Below, piece by piece: positions 47,149 to 55,724 of a DNA stretch of 64,000 bases (position 1 is its first letter; each line of letters opens with the position of its first letter). The position numbers and the translations under genes were made by a program. Below the pieces are notes generated by a model, which was not told the origin of the DNA, ran no database searches, and saw nothing but the letters and a program-made list of their open reading frames with translations. The DNA comes from Rothia amarae (GTDB lineage Bacteria; Actinomycetota; Actinomycetes; Actinomycetales; Micrococcaceae): NCBI RefSeq assembly GCF_014705945.2, contig NZ_CP061538.1, positions 1,736,001 through 1,800,000 of the forward strand, written 5' to 3'.

Positions 47149-48552
47149 CTACGCAACTTTGCTTCCGATGAGCTTGGTTGAGTTTGCTGTCTCATCACCG
47201 AATGAATCGCCAGTTTCGGTAAACCCGTCATTGGTGCGGGGCGCGTTGTAGATGGATTCGTCCATGATGCCCTCTCGCTTAGCAACGATAGCAGCAACCA
47301 GAGCCTGCCCAGCTACGTTGAGCGCGGTGCGACCCATGTCGATAATCGGGTCAATCGCTAGGAGCAGACCGACGCCGTCCAGTGGCAAGCCCAAGGTGGA
47401 GAGGGTCAGGGTGAGCATGACGGTTGCACCGGTAGTTCCAGCGGTAGCCGCAGAGCCGAGAACGGACACCATCATAATGAGCAGGTAGTGCGTGAAGTTA
47501 AGGTCAACCCCGTAGAACTGCGCCACGAAAATAGCCGCCAGTGCCGGGTAGACCGAAGCGCAACCGTCCATTTTTGAGGTAGCTCCCAGCGGGATGACGA
47601 ACGAGGCATAGGAGCGGGGCACACCGAGGTTCCGTTCGGTGATGGACTGGGTCAGCGGCATCGTACCCATAGACGAGCGTGACACAAAGCCCATTTGGAT
47701 GGCGGGCCAAGCGCCGGTGAGGTACTGCTTGACCGATAGACCATTCACCTTGATGAGAATCGGGTAGACCACGAACATGACCAGCAGTAGCCCCACGTAG
47801 AGCGCCACCACGAATTTGGCGAGTGCGCCCATGGACGTCCAGCCGTAGGCGTAGACCGCGCGCCCAATCAAGCCGACGGTGCCCAGGGGCGCCAGGCGAA
47901 TAATCCACCAAAGAATTTTCTGGACAATTTCCAGCACAGAATTCACCACGGTGAGGAAGGGCTGGGCGGCGGGGCCAACCTTGAGTGCAGCGACGCCTAC
48001 GACGCCGGAGATGACCAGCATTTGCAGAACGTTGAAGGATGCCGAGCCGGTGAGCGCACCGGAGTCTGATTCGCTAATGTTTACGCCCAGTCCGAGGAAG
48101 TTCACGGGAATAAGGCCGGTGAGGAAGGCGAGCCAACTCCCCTGTTTGCCTTCGTAGCTAGGCGGAGTGGCTAGTCCGGTGTTTGCGCCGGGTTGTACGA
48201 TGATGCCCAGCGCAATGCCGATAAGTACGGCGATAAATGCGGTGATCGCAAACCAAAGCAGGGTTTGTGTTGCGAGCCGAGCGGCGTTGGTGACTTTGGA
48301 GAGGTTGGCGATGGAGCTGACCACCGCGGTGAAGATGAGCGGAACGATGGCTGCTTTGAGGAGGGTGACGTAGCTGGAACCGATGGTGTCCAAGGTGGTC
48401 ATGAGCCAGTTGGGGTTCTCTTGGGCGTCGCCGCCCATCCAGGTGGCAATGAGACCGAGGACGACGCCGACGACGAGCGCGGCAATGATTTGATTGCCGA
48501 AGGAGGTCATCCAAGCAGGAAAACGTGGAGTGTGAGTTCGGGGAGTAGACAT
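47149..48552 (-). CDS. Dicarboxylate/amino-acid:cation symporter (DAACS)
   Basis: A 467-aa integral membrane transporter. It has about eight hydrophobic helices and the re-entrant-loop signatures SRSSMGTMPLTQSI and GATSKMDGCASVYPALAA near the C-terminus. The family takes up glutamate, aspartate, C4-dicarboxylates or cystine with Na+ or H+; this sequence does not settle which. The ATG at 48552 (MSTPRTHTPRF) is chosen over an in-frame extension that lacks a ribosome binding site. It is the last native-looking gene before the insertion-sequence region. Confidence 0.87.
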   Translation of the reverse strand: MSTPRTHTPRFPAWMTSFGNQIIAALVVGVVLGLIATWMGGDAQENPNWLMTTLDTIGSSYVTLLKAAIVPLIFTAVVSSIANLSKVTNAARLATQTLLWFAITAFIAVLIGIALGIIVQPGANTGLATPPSYEGKQGSWLAFLTGLIPVNFLGLGVNISESDSGALTGSASFNVLQMLVISGVVGVAALKVGPAAQPFLTVVNSVLEIVQKILWWIIRLAPLGTVGLIGRAVYAYGWTSMGALAKFVVALYVGLLLVMFVVYPILIKVNGLSVKQYLTGAWPAIQMGFVSRSSMGTMPLTQSITERNLGVPRSYASFVIPLGATSKMDGCASVYPALAAIFVAQFYGVDLNFTHYLLIMMVSVLGSAATAGTTGATVMLTLTLSTLGLPLDGVGLLLAIDPIIDMGRTALNVAGQALVAAIVAKREGIMDESIYNAPRTNDGFTETGDSFGDETANSTKLIGSKVA

Positions 48553-49015
48553 GTCTACAAGGTACGCCTTGATGACTGCGGCACGGTAGCTTTCATGACA
48601 AAATATTACTTTACGAGTGAAAGTATTTTGGGGCACAAACAGAGGGGTGGGGTGCGGTAATGTTTTTTGCATCGAGCTTGAAGATGTCTAACCCTCTGCG
48701 GCCATGAGCAGTAACAACGAAACCTGTTACCCATTCAAAAACCAGCGCCCCCCTACCCAGTTATTAGTAGATAACCTACATTATGAAGCATAAATTATTC
48801 TGGTTATTGAAATCTAACACAGTTAATATTGAACTGCTCTTATCGCGTTGTATTCAGTAGGTTATAGCGATGAACGATGCCAGGATTACTCGCTCTATCA
48901 GGCTTATATATAAGGGTGAAACCCAACAACCCATCATCCATTAGGAAACAGCCGTGTCAGACAGGTCTTTTTACACTCAAATAAACCGCTTAGAAAAATA
49001 AAAGCGAGCATCATT
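48553..49015. other. Gene-free stretch before the IS cluster
   Basis: No coding frame was supported. It becomes AT-rich toward the IS border. Features seen are a C-run near 48748, an inverted repeat ATAACCTAC/GTAGGTTAT (48771 and 48858, about 80 nt apart) and a TATATATAAG motif near 48905. None could be given a function. Confidence 0.5.
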
Positions 49016-49918
49016 GAGGCTTATTCAAAAGTCCTCCCAGCCGCATAAAACACCAGACCCCGCACCACCGAAAACACCTGCCGATACAAACTCAACGGCC
49101 GCCTAAACCCCGAATAAAGAACCCGCCAGGTCTTCACTTGAGCGATAACCCGCTCCACCACAGCCCGTAATCTATTGATAATGCGATTATTATCCTTGAC
49201 ACCCTGAGGCACTTTCACACCAGGCTTACGCCTGGTCGGGGTTGCTAACCCCAGGCCTATATAGCCCTTATCGGCCAGAGTCGAGGAATCCAGTAGCTGA
49301 TCTAGCCCGTGAGCTCTGAAAGCATGAGCATCATGCCTTGCCCCGGGTAGCGGGTCAGTGATGACTAAGAGCCTGCCATCGAGGGTGCAGATGACTTGGT
49401 GGTTGAAACCGGTTCGTTTATGTTTGCCCGAAAAATTTGTTTTTCCTAGTGAACGCCAGTTCCAGGTGGGTACAAGAGTTCCATCGACAACCAAAGAACC
49501 TGGTACATCCAGGCTCATTTTCAAAGGCTGTTCTAGAGGTTTGAAGACCTTTGCAAGCGCCTTTTCGATAGTGTTGATGGTCCGTGAGATAGTAGGTTGC
49601 GAGACGGTGAAGATTTCAGCAAGTAGCTCTTCGGTGAGATTGTGTCGGTGGTAGAGCAGAGTGGTTTTGAGTGCCTGAGCTGGAGTGAGGGCTGGTGGTC
49701 TTCCTCCTGGTTTACCCCAGATGAGTTGGTTGGTCAGGGCTGTCAGTAGAGCGGCAAATTGCGTGGCGGTAAGGCCGGTTGTACGCTGGTGGTGCAACGG
49801 TTCTTCCTGGTGCGGTTTGAGAATATTTGTGGTTATTTATCCTCAAGGTTGCCGCTATGGTGGGGCCGTTGTTTAGTTGGTGGGGGTTGGGGTGTGTACC
49901 CCCTTATGAATAATCCTC
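49016..49918 (-). mobile_element. IS5-family insertion sequence, copy 1
   Basis: The element has imperfect terminal inverted repeats GAGGCTTATTCA (49016-49027) and TGAATAATCCTC (49907-49918) around one transposase gene. Its size is about 903 bp. The outermost bases differ at one position between ends. No target duplication is visible at the flanks (CATT and AAAG), as if it has recombined with a neighbouring copy. Confidence 0.85.
49021..49797 (-). CDS. IS5-type DDE transposase, copy 1
   Basis: A 258-aa transposase with an N-terminal HTH (TEELLAEIFTVSQPTISRTI) and a DDE_Tnp_4 core: D105 in LVVDGTLVP, Asp in LADKGYIGLG and Glu in RAVVERVIAQVKTW. Its stop codon lies inside the left inverted repeat. 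It appears intact and could be active. Two more divergent relatives follow in the same orientation. Confidence 0.9.
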   Translation of the reverse strand: MHHQRTTGLTATQFAALLTALTNQLIWGKPGGRPPALTPAQALKTTLLYHRHNLTEELLAEIFTVSQPTISRTINTIEKALAKVFKPLEQPLKMSLDVPGSLVVDGTLVPTWNWRSLGKTNFSGKHKRTGFNHQVICTLDGRLLVITDPLPGARHDAHAFRAHGLDQLLDSSTLADKGYIGLGLATPTRRKPGVKVPQGVKDNNRIINRLRAVVERVIAQVKTWRVLYSGFRRPLSLYRQVFSVVRGLVFYAAGRTFE

Positions 49919-49935
49919 AAAGGAGGAGTTAAAAA

Positions 49936-50930
49936 GTGAAGCCCTTAAAAAGCAAAGCCTTTATTTATGGTTTATTATTCACATTTATCATCGCAGTTAT
50001 AAGTTTATTAGGCTCAAAGTTACCATTTTTAGATAAGATAGGTGCTTTAACAATTGCTATACTGATTGCGATTCTATATAGACATTTTAAGGGTTACCCT
50101 GAAGCATATCGTTCAGGAATCGCATTTTCGTCTAAACGTTTACTGAAATTAGCTATTATATTATATGGATTAAAGCTAAATATTTATGATGTAATTGGAA
50201 AAGGTAGCGATTTATTATTAATCGATATTGGAGTCATCCTTTTTAGTATCGGATTAATGTTATTACTAAATAAATATATTAAAGGAGATAAAAACCTCAT
50301 CCTATTATTAGGTATTGGCACTGGGGTGTGTGGCGCGGCAGCTATTGCAGCAGTATCTCCAATATTAAAATCTAGAGAAAAAGATTCTGCGATTAGTATT
50401 GGTATTGTCGCACTTATTGGCACTATATTTTCGCTCGCATATACTGTAATATATTCTGTTTTTACAATATCTCCTGAAGTATTTGGGGTCTGGTCAGGTA
50501 CAAGTTTACATGAAATTGCACATGTAATTCTTGCTTCGGGCTTCTCAGGTCAAGAGGCTTTGAGTATGGGACTGTTAGGAAAACTGGGACGTGTGTTTTT
50601 ATTAATACCTCTGAGTATTATTTTAATCTTAATTATGAGAAAAAAATCGCATAGTGAGACTGAAAAAAACGTATTGATGTACCTTACTTTTTACTTGGTT
50701 TTGTCATAATGGCACTATTCCATACTTATGTATCCTTGCCACACATGGTTATGCAAATTATAGATAACATCACTACTATATGCTTATTAATGGCAATGGT
50801 TGCATTAGGGTTAAATGTTTCATTTAAAGACTTAAAAGATCGTGCTTTCAAACCATTAATAGTTGTCATTATTGTATCTATTTGTTTATCAACTGTGACA
50901 TTTATTGTTGCTAAGTCCTTTTATGGTTAG
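49936..50930 (+). pseudogene. YeiH-family putative sulfate exporter, frameshifted
   Basis: The gene begins at GTG 49936 after AGGAGGAG and encodes a polytopic membrane protein: GVCGAAAIAAVSPILK, SGTSLHEIAHVILASGF and GKLGRVFLLIPLSI are YeiH (UPF0324) signatures. Frame 1 stops at 50709, but the family sequence continues in another frame as LGFVIMALFHTYVSLPHM to 50930. The shift lies in TACTTTTTACTTGG near 50690, where five T stand where six would restore the frame. The DNA is very AT-rich, unlike all neighbours, and points to a staphylococcal or other Firmicute donor. It sits between two IS5 copies. Confidence 0.85.
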
Positions 50931-51744
50931 AATATAAGTATAATAAAAAATTGATATAGAGAGGCTTATTCATAAGGGGTCCGAAGCCGCAAAAAAAATC
51001 AGCCTCCGCACCAGAAGAAAACACCCGCAAATAAACACCGAGCGGCCGACGGAAGCCCGTATGTAAAACCCGCCAAGTCTTCACCTGCGCAATCGTCCAT
51101 TCAACCACCGAACGTAACCGATTGATCCTCCGATTATTCTCCTTCACCCTAGCCCTCATCCTTGCACCCGCTTTTCGTTTAGTCGGTGTGAGCAACCCCA
51201 GCCCGATGTACCCCTTATCTGCCAAAGTGGACTCACCCAAGAACCTCCCTAGCTGGTGAAAGCGAAAAGCATAAACATCATGCCTAGCCCCCGGCACCGG
51301 GTCGGTAATGGCTAGCAATCTCCCGTCTAAGGTACAGATGACTTGGTGATTGAAACCGGTTCTTCTGTGCTTACCTGAAAACAGTATTTGCCCTTGTGAA
51401 GACCAGTTCCAGATGGGAATTAACCTGCCGTCTACTACGAGTGAGCCAGGGACATTCTTGAGTGATTCAAGCTCGGGAACCTTCAACTCAGTCAGCTTCA
51501 ATAAGGCACTTTCGATGCGGTTGATGATTCTAGAAACGGTGGCTTGCGAGAGATCAAAGATATCAGCTAAGAGGTCTTCGGTGATGTTGTGGCGTAGATA
51601 GATGAGGGTAATTTTCAGGGCTTGTGTCAGGCTGGTTTTGCGAGGTCTGGTGCCTGGTTGATTCCAGATAAGGTTCTTGTTCAGGGCTGTGGCGAGTGTG
51701 GCGAATTGTGCGCTAGTGAGCCCAGTTGTACGCTTGTTGTGCAA
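50911..51744 (-). pseudogene. IS5-type transposase, copy 2, C-terminal frameshift
   Basis: The frame resembles copy 1 throughout the HTH and DDE core (LVVDGRLIPIWNW, LADKGYIGLGLLTP, RSVVEWTIAQVKTW). After VFSSG the frame changes. The family ending VRRLIFFAASDPL followed by a stop lies in another frame, so a one-base insertion near 51025 makes the protein run past the IS end to 50911. The Glu of the VER motif is present as VVEW. The altered C-terminus and foreign tail suggest it is inactive. Confidence 0.75.
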
Positions 51745-51865
51745 CGGTTCTTCCGGTTTGGCTTGAGGTTATTTGTGATGATTTAACGCTCATTTTTGCC
51801 TTCGGTGGGACCGTTGTCTAGTTGGTGGCGGGTTCCTGGTTTTTACCCCTTATGAATAAGCCTCT
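50960..51865 (-). mobile_element. IS5-family insertion sequence, copy 2
   Basis: Perfect 21-bp terminal inverted repeats begin AGAGGCTTATTCATAAGGGG (50960-50980) and pair with 51845-51865. The size is about 906 bp and the orientation is the same as copy 1. Together the two copies flank the yeiH segment (49919-50959) like a composite transposon. No clear target duplication was found. Confidence 0.85.
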
Positions 51866-51888
51866 TTATATAATGAATGAATAATAAT

Positions 51889-51981
51889 TTAAATAGGTAG
51901 AGGAATTCCGCCCGTAATCATATAACTGGCCCCAATTCCTGCTGCAAAGAATTGACCATCGGAGAGAGGGTTTTCTTCAAA
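51889..51981 (-). pseudogene. C-terminal fragment of an unrecognised protein
   Basis: Between IS copies 2 and 3 the minus strand encodes a plausible protein end, ENPLSDGQFFAAGIGASYMI then TGGIPLPI and a stop at 51889-51891. It begins exactly at the end of IS copy 3, so it is probably the tail of a gene cut by IS activity. Its 5' part is not found beyond copy 3. The family is unknown. Confidence 0.4.
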
Positions 51982-52326
51982 GCTTATTCAAGAGTGATGA
52001 TGGTCCGAGAGATGGTCGGCGGGGAGGTGTTGAACAGTTCCGCAAGGAGCTCTTCGGTTATGTTATTCCGATGATAGAGCAGAGTCGCTTTCTGAGCTTG
52101 AGGCAGGGTGAGTGCTGTTGGGTTGCTGCCTGGCTTGCCCCAGGTGATGTGGTGGGTGAGGGCTGTGAGCAGCTTGGTAAATTGCTGGTGGATGAGGCCG
52201 GTTGTACGCTGGTGTGGCAATGGTCTTCTCTGGTTGGCTGAGTTTATTTAGTCGAAGATTTAACTCTCATTGTGCCACTGGTGGGGCCGATGTTTAGTTG
52301 GGGCCACCCTTTAGGAATAAGCCTCT
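51979..52326 (-). mobile_element. IS5-family remnant, copy 3 (internal deletion)
   Basis: A stretch of about 350 bp has GCTTATTCA at one end (51982-51990) and GGAATAAGCCTCT at the other (52314-52326), matching the ends of copies 1 and 2. The middle of the transposase gene is deleted and only the N-terminal part remains. It is a deletion derivative that could still be mobilised by a full copy. Confidence 0.75.
51984..52220 (-). pseudogene. IS5 transposase N-terminal fragment, copy 3
   Basis: Seventy-eight residues (MPHQRTTGLIHQQFTKLLTA to SRTIITLE) match the first part of the copy 1 transposase, including the HTH (TEELLAELFNTSPPTISRTI). The frame ends at the fused left end, so the DDE core is missing. 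Confidence 0.85.
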
Positions 52327-52336
52327 GAGTTGGGAA

Positions 52337-52936
52337 TTAATTAATTCTCACGTCTGCAAAGTTTCTCACCCTTACTTTTTCAGCAACTTCTAAAAACAGA
52401 GGGTCCTCAGGTGAGGCATTTATATAAAAGAGAGACTCATCTTTATTAGTCATATCCCCACCCCAAGAAACTATCCCTTCATAGTCTTTGAGTACTTCTT
52501 GAATTATCTTAATTTCATATGCAAAATAGGAGTCAATAGGCATAGAAGGTCGGATTTGAAGCGCAGTACCGGATGATAAATTAGAGTAAGGGGTTTGAAT
52601 CGCCTCTTCGGTTTTAGCTTTCCATCCCGAAATTTCCCCGGGTTTAATATCTTTCACTCGGTAATGCATCTGACGCACCAAATCCGAAAGAATGATGTTC
52701 ACATCCCCGATTCTCATCTCGCAACTGGAACTGATCCCTGAAATAACACATCTTTCAATGGATGAAACACCATCAGCTGGATTTTGCACGGGCCATCCAT
52801 TGAGCGAAAATTCATAATTATCTTGATTTAACTGGCTCGCCTGAGCAGGGGGTTGAGAAGAAACAACTGGGCATATTGCAACAGTCAATGAACCCGCAAT
52901 AAATTGTCTACGATCTAAATATTTAATAAACACTTG
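52337..52936 (-). CDS. Tat-exported M15-peptidase homologue lacking metal ligands
   Basis: A 199-aa protein starting at GTG 52936 (AAAGG 8 bases upstream; TTG 52942 is an alternative). The N-terminus has a twin-arginine signal (DRRQFIAGSLTVA, RR at 9-10). The body aligns with actinobacterial M15 D,D-carboxypeptidase-like proteins (NGWPV, SDLVRQMHYRV, GIVSWGGD, DESLFYI). However, SNHxSGTAxDI reads SNLSSGTALQI (His to Leu120, Asp to Gln127) and ESHF reads ESLF (His to Leu169). All three zinc ligands are gone, so it should bind but not cut. It overlaps the small membrane gene by 14 bp. Confidence 0.7.
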   Translation of the reverse strand, partial: QVFIKYLDRRQFIAGSLTVAICPVVSSQPPAQASQLNQDNYEFSLNGWPVQNPADGVSSIERCVISGISSSCEMRIGDVNIILSDLVRQMHYRVKDIKPGEISGWKAKTEEAIQTPYSNLSSGTALQIRPSMPIDSYFAYEIKIIQEVLKDYEGIVSWGGDMTNKDESLFYINASPEDPLFLEVAEKVRVRNFADVRIN

Positions 52937-53252
52937 CAACACCTTTACAAATAAGAAAAATTGAGGGAGCTAGAAAAATTATATAAGCCAGTAGTTTTAT
53001 GAATAAATTTCGATATATTTTATAAATTTTTCTATTGGCGATGTAAAAAACACTTACTGCCAAGAGGAGAGAGGGTAAGAAGAATACAAAAATATATAAA
53101 ACAGGATTCTCTAACCTGTCGGACACATAGTAATTATTCAAAGGACCAATATATTCTATATAATACTGGACTAGTATAAAAGATGGAACAATGAGTAATA
53201 AGCTGGAAGCTATATTTCCTAATACCCAACCTAAAGAATATCTTATTTTCAT
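52923..53252 (-). CDS. Small three-helix membrane protein
   Basis: A 109-aa protein with three hydrophobic segments (about 10-28, 50-70 and 84-104). No family was recognised. It starts 6 bases after the stop of the 732-aa hydrolase gene and overlaps the next gene, so all three belong to one operon. In such clusters a small membrane protein may serve as a holin, an export partner or an immunity protein; the sequence does not decide. The DNA is AT-rich compared with the rest of the chromosome. Confidence 0.6.
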   Translation of the reverse strand: MKIRYSLGWVLGNIASSLLLIVPSFILVQYYIEYIGPLNNYYVSDRLENPVLYIFVFFLPSLLLAVSVFYIANRKIYKIYRNLFIKLLAYIIFLAPSIFLICKGVASVY

Positions 53253-53258
53253 TGCGAA

Positions 53259-55457
53259 TTAGCCTCGGCAAAGAGTATTATAATTTTCCAGAACATCATA
53301 AACGCCTTTTACTTCTTTAGAGTACACTTCGGCCTTAGGTCCGACTCCGTTATAGCGTCCAATGAGCGCTTGAATATCCGCTGGCTTCATGGAGAGACTA
53401 GGTCTGGGAACACCAATATCGTTCGCATCCCAAAAATGCAAATATGCAGTACATTTAATATTAAAATCAATATCATCTTTTAATTTAAACCAAACAGTTC
53501 TTAAGTCTTTTACTGGATCGAACAAATTACCGTTTATTATTTTCTTAGATACACAATAATTCCACCCAGATATTGCTGAAGATGCAAAAATTTGTCCCCA
53601 TCCGGTTGACGACTCACTTTTGGCACCCACGATGACTGCATCGTCAGCTGCGATATCAGTAGGATTCCACTTACGTGACTCCCAAAGAACCGGGGCTTGT
53701 ATCAAGGCCTTTCTGATACCCAGCTCTCGAGCTAGATTTGTAATTAAAATATCCTTTGAGAGGATGCGGTTAAAGGCCATGGTGGTAGTCACTCCACCTA
53801 AAGTAGCCCAATCTCTGTCTGTCCAACCATCACCCCCAGTTTCAGGCACTCCAATGGATACTAGATATTTTTGTAAATCTTTTAGTAGCGCATCTTTATA
53901 TAGTTTTTCGTTAAAGAAAACATCAAGTTTTGATGAAACAGAAGTTTGGTTATAGGTATTTTGCCCAATATCTCGACCTGAAGAGATATTCTTATCAATC
54001 TCAATCAAAGAGTCACCAGTTCCAACACTTACTGTATCAATCTGATCGAAAGCCCAGTTAGTGGGTAAAGGGTACCCTAAGTTACCGGAGAATCCACTTG
54101 ACATATCACACACAAAGCTAGTCGAAGAGAGCCCTTCATCGAAAACTCGTTGGCAGACATTCCTGGCACCATATATGCCCACCTTGTAACCCGAACTTGA
54201 AAGAAGCGCATTATTGAGTGCTCGGAAATACGGAAGAACATTAGAGGTGACTTCACCGTCTAAAGCATCATAATCAACCGAGAAGTAGATTATCGTTCCA
54301 TCTTTGAAACCAAACTTCTTAGCCCAGAAAGTTGCATCTTCAGCATCCTGAGCACCCTGAGCAGGGGTGAAATAGTCTACAGAGTTATTAAAGGTCTGAT
54401 AGATGGGGAAACATCTCAAACCATTTGATGCAATCGTAGCGAGTTCCCCAGGTTGTATCTGCTTTTCTAAGAGATTCTTTGTAGAAGGATTATAGAGATA
54501 GCGCCCTACATATCTATACCCTGCCGCATATAAAGCTTTAGCTCTGGCATCAGTAATTTTAGTAACGCCATCACAAGCAGAACCTGCTCTGCTCTGATCT
54601 CCATAGGAAACAAGCAAAGAGCTCCATGTGGCAAAATCAGCCTTCCCTGTTGCTGGAAGCTTAGCGAATGTCTGGAACGCAGTAACAGCTGTTGAGACCT
54701 CTGCTGTAAAAGATCCAAACGCTACACTTCTTTTATTGAGAATCATCGCTGCTGTGAACAGCTGAGCCCAGATACCAGTGCTGCCCACTTGAAGTACGTG
54801 ATTTTTCAGAGAACTCTGGGTACCAGGGCCAAAGACTCCATTCGCTACTCCATCAGCCATTCCAGCCTCATATTGAATGGCGAACAGCATGCATTGCGCT
54901 ACGGTTCGGGAGTGATAGCCTTCTGCCGGAATGATTTGAAAATCTCTTCTTTTAACATATCGTCCATTCAACCACTGTTGAATTTGACGGATGGAAGGAT
55001 TTCCTCCGGAGATTAAGACATAAGGGTCCATGTTAAGTAACCCTTTAAATACTTTAGGCTCTATTCCTGATCCTGGCAGAGCGCTGGAGACACCCATGTC
55101 CTTCTTTAATTGAGTCACTGAAGCTTGGACGGTGGGGTTATACGTCCCGTCGATTTTTCCTCCGTCGTAACCTTTGCAGTAAAGACCTGATTGGATAATT
55201 TTGAGGATATTTTCGGGGGTTTTTGTACTTGCATTGATAACGGGAAACTTTGTTTGCAAAGTAGAAAGGGTCGTTGGGCCGAAGCCGTCGGATAAATTTG
55301 TGATTCCTAGTTCGTGTTGTAGTGCTCTCGTGAGAGCGTACATGACGGTCCAGCTGGTGTTTCCGTTTTCTGGTACAGCTGCGATTCCGAGCGTAGCGCC
55401 CTTGTTATAGGTGGAATTGATGAATTGTTGTGCTTTTAGTACCATTAGGTCGCTCAT
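53259..55457 (-). CDS. Multidomain peptidoglycan hydrolase (PG-binding, DUF1906, lysozyme-like)
   Basis: A 732-aa protein without a signal peptide or membrane segment. Residues about 35-290 contain repeated peptidoglycan-binding-like units (DGFGPTTLSTLQTKF, KIDGTYNPTVQASVTQLKKD, GVFGPGTQSSLKNHV, VSTAVTAFQTFAKLPATGK). Residues 294-491 are a DUF1906 glycoside-hydrolase-like barrel (GYRYVGRYLYN, YFSVDYDALD, IYGARNVCQRVF). Residues about 575-728 resemble a lysozyme-like domain (VLWESRKWNP with a candidate catalytic E593, STGWGQIFA, IGRYNGVGPKAE). DUF1906 proteins such as Rv2525c act on the cell wall. Two downstream genes form an operon with it. Composition suggests acquisition. Confidence 0.8.
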   Translation of the reverse strand: MSDLMVLKAQQFINSTYNKGATLGIAAVPENGNTSWTVMYALTRALQHELGITNLSDGFGPTTLSTLQTKFPVINASTKTPENILKIIQSGLYCKGYDGGKIDGTYNPTVQASVTQLKKDMGVSSALPGSGIEPKVFKGLLNMDPYVLISGGNPSIRQIQQWLNGRYVKRRDFQIIPAEGYHSRTVAQCMLFAIQYEAGMADGVANGVFGPGTQSSLKNHVLQVGSTGIWAQLFTAAMILNKRSVAFGSFTAEVSTAVTAFQTFAKLPATGKADFATWSSLLVSYGDQSRAGSACDGVTKITDARAKALYAAGYRYVGRYLYNPSTKNLLEKQIQPGELATIASNGLRCFPIYQTFNNSVDYFTPAQGAQDAEDATFWAKKFGFKDGTIIYFSVDYDALDGEVTSNVLPYFRALNNALLSSSGYKVGIYGARNVCQRVFDEGLSSTSFVCDMSSGFSGNLGYPLPTNWAFDQIDTVSVGTGDSLIEIDKNISSGRDIGQNTYNQTSVSSKLDVFFNEKLYKDALLKDLQKYLVSIGVPETGGDGWTDRDWATLGGVTTTMAFNRILSKDILITNLARELGIRKALIQAPVLWESRKWNPTDIAADDAVIVGAKSESSTGWGQIFASSAISGWNYCVSKKIINGNLFDPVKDLRTVWFKLKDDIDFNIKCTAYLHFWDANDIGVPRPSLSMKPADIQALIGRYNGVGPKAEVYSKEVKGVYDVLENYNTLCRG

Positions 55458-55688
55458 TGAGCCTCCAGATTTTTAGATTGATTAGAGTTAACGATACGTG
55501 GTGTAGGTCGTATGCGAGCTGATCTGAGATGATTAGTAGTTTAAACTTGTCGCACGTTGTCTGGGGATCAAATATATTGTGCTGAATTCGTATAGAAACG
55601 TTTATCAAAAACGAACGATTTCGACACAGGCAGTACCGAAGGGCGCTGGTTTGCCACGCATCACCATCAAGCCGACGTTCGACCCTCG

Positions 55689-55717
55689 TTGCAACAGTTC
55701 AGCAGCTACTGTATAGT
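55689..55717 (+). promoter_or_regulatory. cmtR promoter, leaderless transcript
   Basis: TTGCAA (55689-55694) and TATAGT (55712-55717) are separated by exactly 17 bp. The cmtR ATG is 7 bases after the -10 box, so transcription would begin at or next to the start codon. No ribosome binding site is present, consistent with a leaderless mRNA. Confidence 0.7.
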
Positions 55718-55724
55718 TCAGTGT

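Noticed and set aside
48771-48866. MITE-like element with ATAACCTAC/GTAGGTTAT ends
   Set aside because: The arms are only 9 bp and do not extend, no target duplication is present and no second copy is in the window.
49016-51865. A functional composite transposon carrying yeiH
   Set aside because: The outer flanks show no target duplication, copy 2 transposase is frameshifted and the cargo is broken, so mobility as a unit is not supported.
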